From the NCBI GenBank assembly GCA_937129365.1, contig CAKZNB010000047.1, positions 1 to 64,000 on the forward strand: 64,000 nt of DNA, written 5' to 3'. This DNA is from an uncultured Flavobacteriales bacterium (lineage in GTDB: Bacteria > Bacteroidota > Bacteroidia > Flavobacteriales_D > CAJJDF01). This document shows positions 52,325 through 60,516 of this stretch, piece after piece. Both the position numbers and the translations under genes were made by a program. A model generated the notes under the pieces. That model did not search any database. It was given only the letters and a program-made list of their open reading frames with translations, and was not told where the DNA came from. Numbering within the stretch: position 1 is the first letter of the stretch; each line of letters opens with the position of its first letter.

Positions 52325-53680
52325 ATGGATTTGCAATATAAATTAACCAAAGACTTTATTGAACAAATTCAGGAGCTTATAGCTGCTGATAATGGGAAGG
52401 ATATTGCCAAACAGTTAATTGATTTCCATGAAGCAGATATTGCAGAAATCTTAGATGTGGTTTCTATGGAGGAAGCCAAATACATTTTTAGATTATTAGA
52501 AGATGAAAAAGCTTCGGATGTACTGGTAGAATTAGAAGAAGATGTTCGTCTTAAATTTCTTGAAGCACTATCTGCCAAGGAAATTGCGGGACAAATGGAC
52601 AACATGGATTCTGATGATGCGGCAGACATCATGGCAGAAATTCCTGAAGAAAAGCAAGAAGCTGTTATTCAGCAAATTGAAGATCCGCAACAAGCCATTG
52701 ATATTGCTTCCTTGATGCAGTATGATGAGAACACCGCTGGAGCCATAATGGGAACTGAGCTTATTTGTGTGAACGAGAATTGGAACACCGATCAATGTAT
52801 TGAGGAGATGCGAATTCAGGCTGAAGGTGTTCAATATATATATACCGTTTATGTTGTGGATAATGACAAAAGACTTACAGGAATGTTGTCTTTAAAAAGT
52901 CTATTATTTGCAAAGAAAGGTACTTTGGTAAAGGATATTTATATAGAAAACGTACGGTACGTAAATTCTGATGAAAGCCTTGAAGAAGTAGCCTCAATGA
53001 TGAAAAAATATGATTTTGTAGCTCTCCCTGTTCTTAATCCTGATAGAATTTTGATTGGTAGAATTACTATTGATGATGTGGTAGATATTATCCAAGAAGA
53101 GGCAGAAAAAGATTACCAAATGGCTTCTGGTATCTCCGAAAATGTAGAATCAAGTGATAGTGTTTTCGCACTTACAAGAGCCCGATTACCTTGGCTAATT
53201 GTTGGGTTAGTTGGAGGAGTGCTTGGAGCAAAAGTCATTGGATTATTTGAAGGACAGCTAGGGAAATTCCCAGAAATGGCACTTTTTATTCCATTAATTG
53301 CCGCGATGGCTGGAAATGTAGGAGTTCAATCTTCAGCAATTGTAGTACAGGGAATTGCTAGCAACAATATTGATTTAAGCGGAATAGTAGGAAAATTATT
53401 TAAAGAGTTTCGTGTTGCATTACTAAACGGAATTGTATGTGCGATTATTATTTTCTTGTTTATTTTCCTTGTGGATTCTGATTTAAAATTAGGGCTGACA
53501 GTTGGGCTATCTTTATTAGCTGTAATTATTTTCGCTGGAATATTTGGAACTTTAGTTCCGCTCTTGCTTCACAAAAGAAATATAGATCCAGCCCTTGCAA
53601 CCGGTCCATTTATTACCACATCCAACGATGTAATTGGACTTTTCTTATACCTATATATTGGGTATTTGTTTTATTTCTGA
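52325..53680 (+). CDS. mgtE: Magnesium transporter MgtE
   Basis: The product is 451 residues. The order is the MgtE N-domain (about 30-135: superhelix with ADIAEILDVV, DSDDAADIMAEIPEEKQ), two CBS domains (about 138-260), and five membrane helices (about 285-450) with the pore signature IPLIAAMAGNVGVQSSAIVVQGIA and TGPFITTSNDVIGLFLY. It is a gated Mg2+ channel; the N and CBS domains sense cytoplasmic Mg2+. It is followed by a terminator. Confidence 0.96.
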   Translation: MDLQYKLTKDFIEQIQELIAADNGKDIAKQLIDFHEADIAEILDVVSMEEAKYIFRLLEDEKASDVLVELEEDVRLKFLEALSAKEIAGQMDNMDSDDAADIMAEIPEEKQEAVIQQIEDPQQAIDIASLMQYDENTAGAIMGTELICVNENWNTDQCIEEMRIQAEGVQYIYTVYVVDNDKRLTGMLSLKSLLFAKKGTLVKDIYIENVRYVNSDESLEEVASMMKKYDFVALPVLNPDRILIGRITIDDVVDIIQEEAEKDYQMASGISENVESSDSVFALTRARLPWLIVGLVGGVLGAKVIGLFEGQLGKFPEMALFIPLIAAMAGNVGVQSSAIVVQGIASNNIDLSGIVGKLFKEFRVALLNGIVCAIIIFLFIFLVDSDLKLGLTVGLSLLAVIIFAGIFGTLVPLLLHKRNIDPALATGPFITTSNDVIGLFLYLYIGYLFYF

Positions 53681-53699
53681 AACAATATTTGAAACTTTA

Positions 53700-53731
53700 A
53701 AAAAGGCGTTTGAAAATTCAAACGCCTTTTT
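53700..53731. terminator. Rho-independent terminator between mgtE and pepD
   Basis: A perfect inverted repeat of 14 bp (53701-53714 with 53717-53730, core AAGGCGTTTGAA) carries A and T tracts on either side. It lies between convergent stops and can serve both. Confidence 0.87.
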
Positions 53732-53750
53732 AGTTTAGGTAAATTCTATT

Positions 53751-55196
53751 CTAATTCTTCAACGGAATATTCTTCAACACCTCAAGTGTAAATTTCCAAT
53801 ATTTTTTAGCTGAAGAAATACTTGCTCTTTCATCAGGTGAGTGAGCTCCCTTGATAGTTGGTCCAAAAGAAATCATATCCATTTCTGGATAGTTAGTTCC
53901 CAAAATTCCACATTCAAGGCCTGCATGGCATGCCATTACATGAGGTTTTTCATTGAACAATTCTTCGTATTTATTTTCCAACACAGTCAAAATTTCTGAA
54001 TCTCTGTTTGGTTTCCAACCTGGATAAGAACCACCAGTTTTTACAGAAAACCCAGCTAATTCAAATGTAGCAGTTAGATTATTTGCCATATTCCATTTTC
54101 CCGATTCAACCGAAGAACGGGTTAAACACAACACTTCAATTTTTCCATCCTTTGCTTCTACTCTAGCAACATTGTTTGATGTCTCTACCAAATCTTCAAT
54201 ATCAGGGCTCATTCTGAACACTCCATTATGAGCAGCATAAATTGCATTGATAAAAGCAGTTTGATCTTCTTTCGACATCATTTTTGAAACATCTTCATGA
54301 GAAGTTACAGAAATATCTATATCCTCTTCAATGGATTTAAACTCTGTAATAATTTCAGCTCTTGCAGTTTCAAAAGCAGTTTTGAAATTCTCAATATCTT
54401 CCGTTACAATCACTGCATTACTCTCTCTTGGAATGGCATTTCTCAGCCCACCACCCATAACTGATGCAATTTGCATATAATTTTTGGTAGCATTCAATAT
54501 TCTATTCATCAGTTTGTTTGCATTCCCCAACCCTTCGTGAATTTGCATTCCTGAATGTCCTCCTTGCAATCCTTTAACCGAAATTCTAAGTGCAGTTCCT
54601 GTCGCTTCTTCTAGACTATATGCTCTTGTTGCAGTTAAATCAACACCTCCCGCACATCCAATACTAAACTCATCATCATCTTCGGTATCAAGATTCAATA
54701 AAATTTCTCCATCCAAATATCCTCCTTGTAAACCTAATGCTCCGGTCATTCCAGTTTCTTCGTCAATGGTAAATAACGCTTCAATTGCTGGGTGAGGAAT
54801 ATCCGTAGATTCCAAAATTGCCATAATTGTGGCAACTCCCAATCCGTTATCAGCTCCCAAAGTGGTTCCTTCTGCTTTTACCCAATCCCCTTCAATTTTC
54901 ATTTTGATTCCTTCTTTATCAAAATCAAAAACTGTATCGTTATTTTTTTGATGAACCATATCCAAATGCGATTGCATTACAATAGTTTTTCTATTTTCCA
55001 TTCCAGCAGTAGCTGGTTTCTTTATAATTACATTCTGAACTGGGTCAACTTCCACTTCCAATCCAAGATTTTTCCCAAAATCAACCATAAACTGAATCAC
55101 TCTCTCTTCCTTTTTAGAAGGTCTAGGCACAGCATTTAAATCTGCAAACTTGTTCCACAATTGTGTTGGTTCTAAATTTCTTACTTCTTGACTCAT
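53751..55196 (-). CDS. pepD: Aminoacyl-histidine dipeptidase (peptidase D, M20 family)
   Basis: The product is 481 residues, cytoplasmic, with a binuclear zinc site. Visible are VMQSHLDMVHQKN (zinc His and catalytic Asp), TLGADNGLGVA (bridging Asp), DEETGMTGALGL (catalytic Glu and zinc Glu), LNLDTEDDDEFSIGCAGG and HAGLECGIL, with a dimerisation domain in the middle. It hydrolyses dipeptides such as carnosine and others with N-terminal or C-terminal His. It stands alone between a terminator and a repeat-bearing gap. Confidence 0.95.
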   Translation of the reverse strand: MSQEVRNLEPTQLWNKFADLNAVPRPSKKEERVIQFMVDFGKNLGLEVEVDPVQNVIIKKPATAGMENRKTIVMQSHLDMVHQKNNDTVFDFDKEGIKMKIEGDWVKAEGTTLGADNGLGVATIMAILESTDIPHPAIEALFTIDEETGMTGALGLQGGYLDGEILLNLDTEDDDEFSIGCAGGVDLTATRAYSLEEATGTALRISVKGLQGGHSGMQIHEGLGNANKLMNRILNATKNYMQIASVMGGGLRNAIPRESNAVIVTEDIENFKTAFETARAEIITEFKSIEEDIDISVTSHEDVSKMMSKEDQTAFINAIYAAHNGVFRMSPDIEDLVETSNNVARVEAKDGKIEVLCLTRSSVESGKWNMANNLTATFELAGFSVKTGGSYPGWKPNRDSEILTVLENKYEELFNEKPHVMACHAGLECGILGTNYPEMDMISFGPTIKGAHSPDERASISSAKKYWKFTLEVLKNIPLKN

Positions 55197-55256
55197 TTTT
55201 TGGTGTTTAATTTTGAATGATAAAGGTAATAATATTTATACTTTTTTGGAAGATTT

Positions 55257-55337
55257 TCCCTCCTTGAGGAGGGTTAGGGAGGTGACAGCATTTGTAATTA
55301 AAAAGTCACCCACCTCAATCCTCCCTCAAGGGAGGAA
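55257..55337. repeat. Inverted pair of CCTCC-hairpin repeats
   Basis: The left arm (55257-55286) and right arm (55305-55337) are imperfect reverse complements joined by an 18-nt AT-rich loop. Each arm contains its own small hairpin (CCCTCCTTGAGGAGGG and CCTCCCTCAAGGGAGG). The right arm recurs at 56420-56451. It lies between divergent pepD and rluB genes. Confidence 0.8.
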
Positions 55338-55377
55338 GCGAAAGAATAATTGAAACACTAATTTCAATATAATACCT

Positions 55378-55385
55378 TAACTTTG
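55378..55385 (+). promoter_or_regulatory. -7 promoter element (TAACTTTG) abutting the rluB-like start
   Basis: TAACTTTG matches TAnnTTTG and ends 4 nt before the ATG at 55390, suggesting a leaderless mRNA. A TTG lies 25 nt upstream of the element, a little far for a -33 box. Confidence 0.4.
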
Positions 55386-55389
55386 TACC

Positions 55390-56304
55390 ATGAAAAAGAG
55401 AAGAACAACAAACAATCCAAAGGGTAGAAACAAAAATGTTTCTGAGGATAGATCGAAAAAGAGTGGATTTAAAACTTCGGGGAGTTATTACAAGGGTAGT
55501 GGCAAACCAGGAGCAAAAAGAGGAGAAAGCAAACCATACGGGGAGAAACCTAAAAGAACTGGGAAATCAGCTCCAAAGCGTTCGTTGGATGGAAAAATAA
55601 GACTAAATAGATTTTTGGCTCAAGCAGGAATTTGCTCTAGAAGAGAAGCGGATACGCTGATTGAAACGGGTGTGATTGAAGTAAATAAAAAAATTGTAAC
55701 CGAATTAGGAATCCGAATTGATCCGCAAGTAGATGTGGTGCATTATGGAGGTGAAAAAATAAAAGTGGAAGGATATCAATATGTTCTATTGAACAAACCC
55801 AAAGATTTTATTACTACTTCCAAAGATCCACAAAACCGTAAAACGGTAATGGAATTGGTTAGTAATGCTTGTATTGAACGTATATACCCAGTAGGCAGAT
55901 TAGATAGAAACACACTTGGACTATTGTTGTTTACAAATGATGGTATGTTGGCTGAGAAATTAACTCACCCAAGAAATGAAATTGAAAAAACCTACCAGAT
56001 AGAAGTGGACCAAACTATCCAAAAAGGACACATGCAAATGATGTTGGATGGATTTGAATTGGAAGATGGGTATGCAAAAGTAGATTCTATCGACTACGCA
56101 GATAATGGCTCTAATAAAAGTGGAGCGGTAATAACTCTACACTCTGGGCGAAACCGAATTGTACGTAGAATTTTTGAACACTTTGATTATAAAGTAAAAA
56201 AACTAGACAGAATTCAGTTTGCTACTTTAAACAAAAAAGGTTTACAACGAGGAACCTGGAGGCATTTAACTGTTGAAGAAGTTGGGTTTCTGAAGACACT
56301 TTAA
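55390..56304 (+). CDS. rluB: rRNA pseudouridine synthase, RsuA/RluB family
   Basis: The product is 304 residues. The first 70 are very basic, Gly/Lys/Ser-rich and probably disordered, binding RNA. An S4 domain follows (about 72-130: LNRFLAQAGICSRREADTLIETG). The catalytic core has the family motif YPVGRLDRNTLGLLLFTNDG with the nucleophilic Asp, then LTHPRNEIEKTYQIEV and SGRNRIVRRIFEHF. It modifies a uridine of large-subunit rRNA, by analogy with RluB. It is flanked by repeat elements on both sides. Confidence 0.92.
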   Translation: MKKRRTTNNPKGRNKNVSEDRSKKSGFKTSGSYYKGSGKPGAKRGESKPYGEKPKRTGKSAPKRSLDGKIRLNRFLAQAGICSRREADTLIETGVIEVNKKIVTELGIRIDPQVDVVHYGGEKIKVEGYQYVLLNKPKDFITTSKDPQNRKTVMELVSNACIERIYPVGRLDRNTLGLLLFTNDGMLAEKLTHPRNEIEKTYQIEVDQTIQKGHMQMMLDGFELEDGYAKVDSIDYADNGSNKSGAVITLHSGRNRIVRRIFEHFDYKVKKLDRIQFATLNKKGLQRGTWRHLTVEEVGFLKTL

Positions 56305-56321
56305 CACACTATTTATTTATT

Positions 56322-56346
56322 GTCATCCCGCACTTGATGCGGGATC
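56322..56346 (+). repeat. REP-like 25-nt hairpin element, copy 4
   Basis: The layout is GTCA, arm TCCCGCA, loop CTTGA, arm TGCGGGA, TC. The loop and ends match copies 2 and 3 exactly, while the stem has compensating changes. GAATATTTCACA follows within about 7 nt, as after copy 2. Confidence 0.8.
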
Positions 56347-56419
56347 CCACAGAGAATATTTCACAGATTAAACTTACCTTAGGGCAATCAAATTAAGCTT
56401 AGTGGCAACTGATGAAAAA

Positions 56420-56451
56420 TCACCCACCTTAATCCTCCCTCAAGGGAGGAA
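56420..56451. repeat. CCTCC-hairpin repeat, single arm
   Basis: This 32-nt copy matches the right arm of the pair at 55305-55337 with one or two differences. It ends 14 nt before the DUF2480 gene start, so it lies in that gene's promoter or leader region. Confidence 0.8.
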
Positions 56452-56464
56452 ATAATGAAAACAG

Positions 56465-56977
56465 ATGGAAAAAGAAATCATAAATAAAGTAGCCAACAGC
56501 GGACTAATCAATCTGGATTTAGCAGAATATTACCCAAAAGGAGAGCGCGTTGTTTATGACATCAAGCAAAACTTGTGGCAAGAATTTGTGCTAAAAGAAA
56601 AAGACTTTAGGCAATTTGTAAAAGAAAATGACTGGTCGGTTTATCAAGATAAGTATGTTGCATTAACCAATTCTGCGGATGCAATTGTGCCTTCTTGGGC
56701 GTTTATGATTTTGACAGATGCATTAGAGCCATTTGCTAAAGAAGTGATAAATGGAAATTTAGAAACTTTGGAAACAGTTATCTTTTTAAACTCTATGGAA
56801 ACTAACCTAAACCCTGATGATTTTAAAGACCAGCGAGTAATCATAAAAGGATGTGGGGAAATTCCTATTCCTGACTCTGCCTATGTGAAAGCCGTAAATT
56901 TACTAAAGCCAGTGGTAAAAAGCTTGATGTATGGAGAAGCATGTTCTGCTGTTCCTGTTTTTAAGAAGAAAAAGTAA
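56465..56977 (+). CDS. DUF2480 family protein
   Basis: The product is 170 residues. The sequence (LINLDLAEYYPKGERVVYDIKQNLWQ, VALTNSADAIVPSWAFMI, VIIKGCGEIPIPDSAYVKAV, GEACSAVPVFKK) matches the Bacteroidota-specific DUF2480 family. Function unknown; there is no signal peptide, so it is cytoplasmic. Two C-terminal cysteines (KGCGE, GEACS) are typical of the family. It stands alone between repeats and an outer-membrane protein gene. Confidence 0.88.
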   Translation: MEKEIINKVANSGLINLDLAEYYPKGERVVYDIKQNLWQEFVLKEKDFRQFVKENDWSVYQDKYVALTNSADAIVPSWAFMILTDALEPFAKEVINGNLETLETVIFLNSMETNLNPDDFKDQRVIIKGCGEIPIPDSAYVKAVNLLKPVVKSLMYGEACSAVPVFKKKK

Positions 56978-57013
56978 TCTTTTATTATTGAGCTTTATTT
57001 CATACATTTAAGT

Positions 57014-57727
57014 ATGAAATACATTCTTTTAATCATACTAACTCTTGGTTTTTTTCACTCCTTTTCTCAGGAAAAAAAACTTTTATTAGGTTTTAATTTG
57101 GGTCCTAGTATTACTAATCTTAGAGGAGATAAATATTATGATGGAATCAAAGAGTCTTATGAAGATAAAAATCAAACTTCTTTAATAAGGTTTGCCATTG
57201 GGCTTACCTTAGAATATGAAATAAACAATAAACTTTCAATTATTTCTGGAATAAATTTCGAACTTAAAGGAGGTATTTCGACTAATCCGATATTTGAATC
57301 TTACAGAAACTATCCCGATCCAATTGTAACTTATATTAGAGGAAAAGAAACAAATGATTATAACCTTCAGTATCTAACAGTTCCTTTGTTAGGCTCATTC
57401 AAATTTGGTCCAAAAAAATTATTTTTTTTGAATGGGGGTTTTTTTGGGAGTATACTTGCGATTCGGGAACAGCGAACGTCCTATCATGTTAATTTTTATC
57501 AAAAAAATACTGCTTATTCTAAAATATATGATGCAGGCTTCACTGCAGGAATAGGTGGGGTAACTGATTTGAATAAAAAATTATCCTTTTCATTTGAGGT
57601 AAGGAATAATTTGGGGTTAGTAAATATAGTTAAAACTCCTACCATTAGTGAAAGTGTAATCAAAACTAACTCGATAAACATACTCTTAGGTTTCTCTTGG
57701 CGAATTGGTAAATCAGAACCAACTTAA
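57014..57727 (+). CDS. Outer-membrane beta-barrel protein (PorT-like)
   Basis: The product is 237 residues. A signal peptide (MKYILLIILTLGFFHSFSQ) is followed by a beta-barrel pattern: KKLLLGFNLGPSITNLRGD, RFAIGLTLEYEINNKLSIISGINFELKG, YLTVPLLGSFKFG, FFLNGGFFGSIL. This matches the outer_membrane_beta-barrel/PorT-like families of Bacteroidota. The specific role is not evident. Confidence 0.82.
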   Translation: MKYILLIILTLGFFHSFSQEKKLLLGFNLGPSITNLRGDKYYDGIKESYEDKNQTSLIRFAIGLTLEYEINNKLSIISGINFELKGGISTNPIFESYRNYPDPIVTYIRGKETNDYNLQYLTVPLLGSFKFGPKKLFFLNGGFFGSILAIREQRTSYHVNFYQKNTAYSKIYDAGFTAGIGGVTDLNKKLSFSFEVRNNLGLVNIVKTPTISESVIKTNSINILLGFSWRIGKSEPT

Positions 57728-57795
57728 AATTAACTTGGCTTTTAATTTTTAATAATCTTGAGATAGGTTCATGATTCTTTTTTAAAACTTATAAC

Positions 57796-57803
57796 TAAAT
57801 TTG
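57796..57803 (+). promoter_or_regulatory. -7 promoter element (TAAATTTG) abutting the aldehyde dehydrogenase start
   Basis: TAAATTTG matches TAnnTTTG and ends 3 nt before the ATG at 57807, again suggesting a leaderless transcript. It also argues against the in-frame TTG at 57801, which lies inside the element. Confidence 0.4.
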
Positions 57804-57806
57804 AGA

Positions 57807-59246
57807 ATGATAACAATCGAAAACTACATAAACGGAGAACTTGTTGCTCCAGCTGAACTCAACTACTTGGATAATTATAATCCATCAAAAGGTGAGGTTT
57901 ATAGTCAAATCCCAAATTCACAAGCAGAAGATGTGGAGACAGCGGTAAAAGCTGCTTCGGATGCTTTTCCTGAGTGGAGTAAAACACCAAAAAACGAACG
58001 CTCAAAAATATTGGTTCGTTTGGCAGACTTGATTGATGATAATCTGGATGAATTAGCCAAAGCAGAGGCTACAGATAACGGGAAACCCTATAAATTAGCA
58101 ACTCGAGTAGATATCCCAAGAGCGAGTGCGAACATTCGGTTTTTTGCAACTGCAATTTTGCATGATGCTTCTCAGTCGCATCACATGGAAGAAGGATTTA
58201 CAAATTACACACTCAACCATCCACTAGGAGTTGTAGGTTGTATTTCACCTTGGAATTTACCTTTATATTTATTCACTTGGAAAATCGCTCCAGCCATTGC
58301 CTCGGGTTGTACAGTAGTTGCAAAACCCTCAGAAGTAACTCCAATGACTGCTTATTTGTTTTCTAAGTTATGTATCGAAGCGGGAATCCCAAAAGGAGTT
58401 CTGAATATTGTTCATGGACTTGGTGCACATGCAGGTGATGCAATTGTTTCTCATCCAAAAGTGAAGGCAATTTCGTTTACTGGTGGAACAACTACAGGGA
58501 GAATTATAGGAAGAAAGGCTGCTGAATCTTTCAAAAAAACATCACTCGAGTTGGGAGGAAAGAATCCAAATATCATTTTTGCTGATTGTGATTTTGACAA
58601 AATGCTGAGTACTACTTTACATTCTTCATTTGCTAATCAAGGGCAAATTTGCTTGTGTGGTTCTCGAATTTTTATTCAAAAACCGATTTACGAAAAATTT
58701 AAAAAAGCATTTTTAGAAAAATTAGCCACTCATACTGTGGGTGACCCTTTTGATGATAAAACAAGAATGGGAGCAATCGTTTCTAAAGATCATCTTGAAA
58801 AAGTATTAGGGTACGTAAAACTAGCTCAAGAAGAAGGTGGAAAAGTCTTGTTTGGTGGAAACCAACTTACAATTGAAGGAAGTGAAAATGGCTATTACAT
58901 GGAGCCAACAGTAATAGAAGGGTTGGATTTCAATTGTAGAACAAACCAAGAAGAAATTTTTGGGCCAGTTGTTACACTTACTCCTTTTGAAACCGAAGAA
59001 GAAGTGCTAGAAATGGCAAACTCTACAGAATATGGATTAGCTGCCACAGTTTGGACAGAAAACTTAACCACTGCACAAAGAATGTCGCAAGAATTAGAAT
59101 CTGGAATTGTATGGGTAAACTGCTGGTTGGTTCGTGACTTACGAACTCCTTTTGGGGGTGTAAAAAACTCAGGGCTTGGCCGTGAAGGTGGTTTTAGAGC
59201 TTTGGAGTTTTTTACTGAGCCTAAGAATGTGTGTATCAAGTATTAG
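57807..59246 (+). CDS. NAD-dependent aldehyde dehydrogenase (ALDH8-like)
   Basis: The product is 479 residues from the ATG at 57807. Motifs are ISPWNLPLYLFTWKIAPAIASG, KPSEVTPMTA, FTGGTTTGR, the catalytic Glu in LELGGKNP, the catalytic Cys in FANQGQICLCGSR, and EEIFGPVVTL. The overall form resembles the ALDH8 / 2-aminomuconic semialdehyde dehydrogenase group, but no other kynurenine or catechol catabolic genes are near, so the substrate is open. Its stop overlaps the convergent small gene by 4 nt (TTAG). Confidence 0.93.
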   Translation: MITIENYINGELVAPAELNYLDNYNPSKGEVYSQIPNSQAEDVETAVKAASDAFPEWSKTPKNERSKILVRLADLIDDNLDELAKAEATDNGKPYKLATRVDIPRASANIRFFATAILHDASQSHHMEEGFTNYTLNHPLGVVGCISPWNLPLYLFTWKIAPAIASGCTVVAKPSEVTPMTAYLFSKLCIEAGIPKGVLNIVHGLGAHAGDAIVSHPKVKAISFTGGTTTGRIIGRKAAESFKKTSLELGGKNPNIIFADCDFDKMLSTTLHSSFANQGQICLCGSRIFIQKPIYEKFKKAFLEKLATHTVGDPFDDKTRMGAIVSKDHLEKVLGYVKLAQEEGGKVLFGGNQLTIEGSENGYYMEPTVIEGLDFNCRTNQEEIFGPVVTLTPFETEEEVLEMANSTEYGLAATVWTENLTTAQRMSQELESGIVWVNCWLVRDLRTPFGGVKNSGLGREGGFRALEFFTEPKNVCIKY

Positions 59247-59554
59247 CTTTTTGAAACCACATACTCAAAAGCACTTTTAGCAAAGCCTTCCCACAAATCT
59301 TTGTAATGAAAAGGAACTTGCACCCATTCTTTCATAGCTCTACCTTTTTTTGAAGGGTCAAATAATTGGGAACCATCTAAACTGAGTGCTTCCGAATGAG
59401 AATCTCCGGTTAATTTAAACACCATTTCCTCTTCAAAAAAGCAAACAAAGGCTTTTTTGTTAATCTTAAAACAGGGTTTCCCAAACATCTGACTTTCCTC
59501 TGTATCAGCAATTGCTTTAGAAATTGAAAGATAATATGTGTAGGATTCAGTCAA
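59243..59554 (-). CDS. Small TfoX-N/YjbR-like protein
   Basis: The product is 103 residues. The pattern MFGKPCFKINKKAFVCFFEEEMVFKL ... GSQLFDPSKKGRAMKEWVQVP resembles the TfoX N-terminal / YjbR-type fold. No signal peptide. It is 3 nt downstream of the DUF1569 gene on the same strand. Its role is unknown; these domains are not DNA-uptake regulators on their own. Confidence 0.75.
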   Translation of the reverse strand: MTESYTYYLSISKAIADTEESQMFGKPCFKINKKAFVCFFEEEMVFKLTGDSHSEALSLDGSQLFDPSKKGRAMKEWVQVPFHYKDLWEGFAKSAFEYVVSKS

Positions 59555-59557
59555 TTC

Positions 59558-60016
59558 TTAAACTCCGAATTGAGTTAAATGGTGATCCGCATGTTTGTAA
59601 AACATGTTATTCCATTCTGTTTTGTTTAGAGGCCCAAAAGAATGAGATTCCATTCCGTCAAACTTTGCTTCGCCATCTTGCTGCACTTTATTCATAAATT
59701 CAATCAATCTAGCTTTTTCAGTTGCAAACTCTCTTTCATCAGTAATCAAAAACTGAGGGGCTGTCCTTCCGTTTTTTGGATAAGGCTTTGGTCCCACTAC
59801 CATATCTTTGGCAAATAGTTTAATCATAAATCGCTTAAAACCTGTCGCTTTTGTAGCGTCATGTTTATCTGTGTACACAAATTCATAGGCTACACATACA
59901 TGTGCTAGCATCTCAGCCACTCCCATTTTCCCCCATTGAGGTTGAGTTTCTGGAGTTAGGTTTTCAATTCTACTGATTACTTCTTCAGTTACTGATTTAT
60001 CAAAGATGTTCTTCAT
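59558..60016 (-). CDS. DUF1569 / DinB-like protein
   Basis: The product is 152 residues. It has a four-helix DinB-like layout: LTPETQPQWGKMGVAEMLAHVCVAYEFVYT, TAPQFLITDEREFATEKARLIEFM, and the C-terminal TEWNNMFYKHADHHLTQFGV. Conserved His residues (AHVC, KHADHH) could bind a metal, as in DinB/YfiT proteins. Activity is unknown. It is in a minus-strand run with the LEA-type lipoprotein and pheS upstream. Confidence 0.8.
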   Translation of the reverse strand: MKNIFDKSVTEEVISRIENLTPETQPQWGKMGVAEMLAHVCVAYEFVYTDKHDATKATGFKRFMIKLFAKDMVVGPKPYPKNGRTAPQFLITDEREFATEKARLIEFMNKVQQDGEAKFDGMESHSFGPLNKTEWNNMFYKHADHHLTQFGV

Positions 60017-60023
60017 AGTTTTA

Positions 60024-60515
60024 TTATTTAAGTTTCAATTTACTCATTAAATCGGCAACTAAGACTTCTTTTTTCTCATTTACCTCTATTTTTTTTCCAA
60101 AAATCCCCCAAACTTTTGCTTGGGCTTTTCCTTTAACTCTAAAGGTTACTGATTTTTTAAATATTGCTTTTTTTATTAATGGAATTAATGCGTTTCTTAT
60201 ATCATTCTCTTGCAATAAGAGACCAAGAGTATAATCTCCTTCTGTTTTTTTTATGATTTTCAAATCATTTTCCATTCCAGCTACTCCCAATTCTTCATCA
60301 TCTATCAAAACAGTAAAATCTGATTTTTTCATGGTGATAGAATAAAAATTAGGGTTGTTAATTTTAAACACAATACTAGCTTTAACTTGCGAACCTGGTA
60401 CTGATTCAAAATCATAGTTTTGCACACCAAGCATCTCAACATCCTCATACAACGAACAGGAAGAAATGGAAAACAAAATCAGTAAAACTGGAAGTAAATA
60501 AATTTTCTTTATCAT
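60024..60515 (-). CDS. LEA type 2 family lipoprotein
   Basis: The product is 163 residues with lipobox SISSC (Cys20). The body (VQNYDFESVPGSQVKASIVFKINNPNFYSITMKKSDFTVLIDDEELGVA ... SVTFRVKGKAQAKVWG) matches the LEA_2/WHy beta-sandwich family. Such proteins are implicated in desiccation or stress tolerance, but the role in Bacteroidota is not established. It lies 1 nt after the pheS stop. Confidence 0.85.
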   Translation of the reverse strand: MIKKIYLLPVLLILFSISSCSLYEDVEMLGVQNYDFESVPGSQVKASIVFKINNPNFYSITMKKSDFTVLIDDEELGVAGMENDLKIIKKTEGDYTLGLLLQENDIRNALIPLIKKAIFKKSVTFRVKGKAQAKVWGIFGKKIEVNEKKEVLVADLMSKLKLK

Positions 60516-60516
60516 C

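Noticed and set aside
59243-59554. Competence regulator TfoX
   Set aside because: Only the short N-terminal-type domain is present, without the C-terminal domain, and no competence genes are near.
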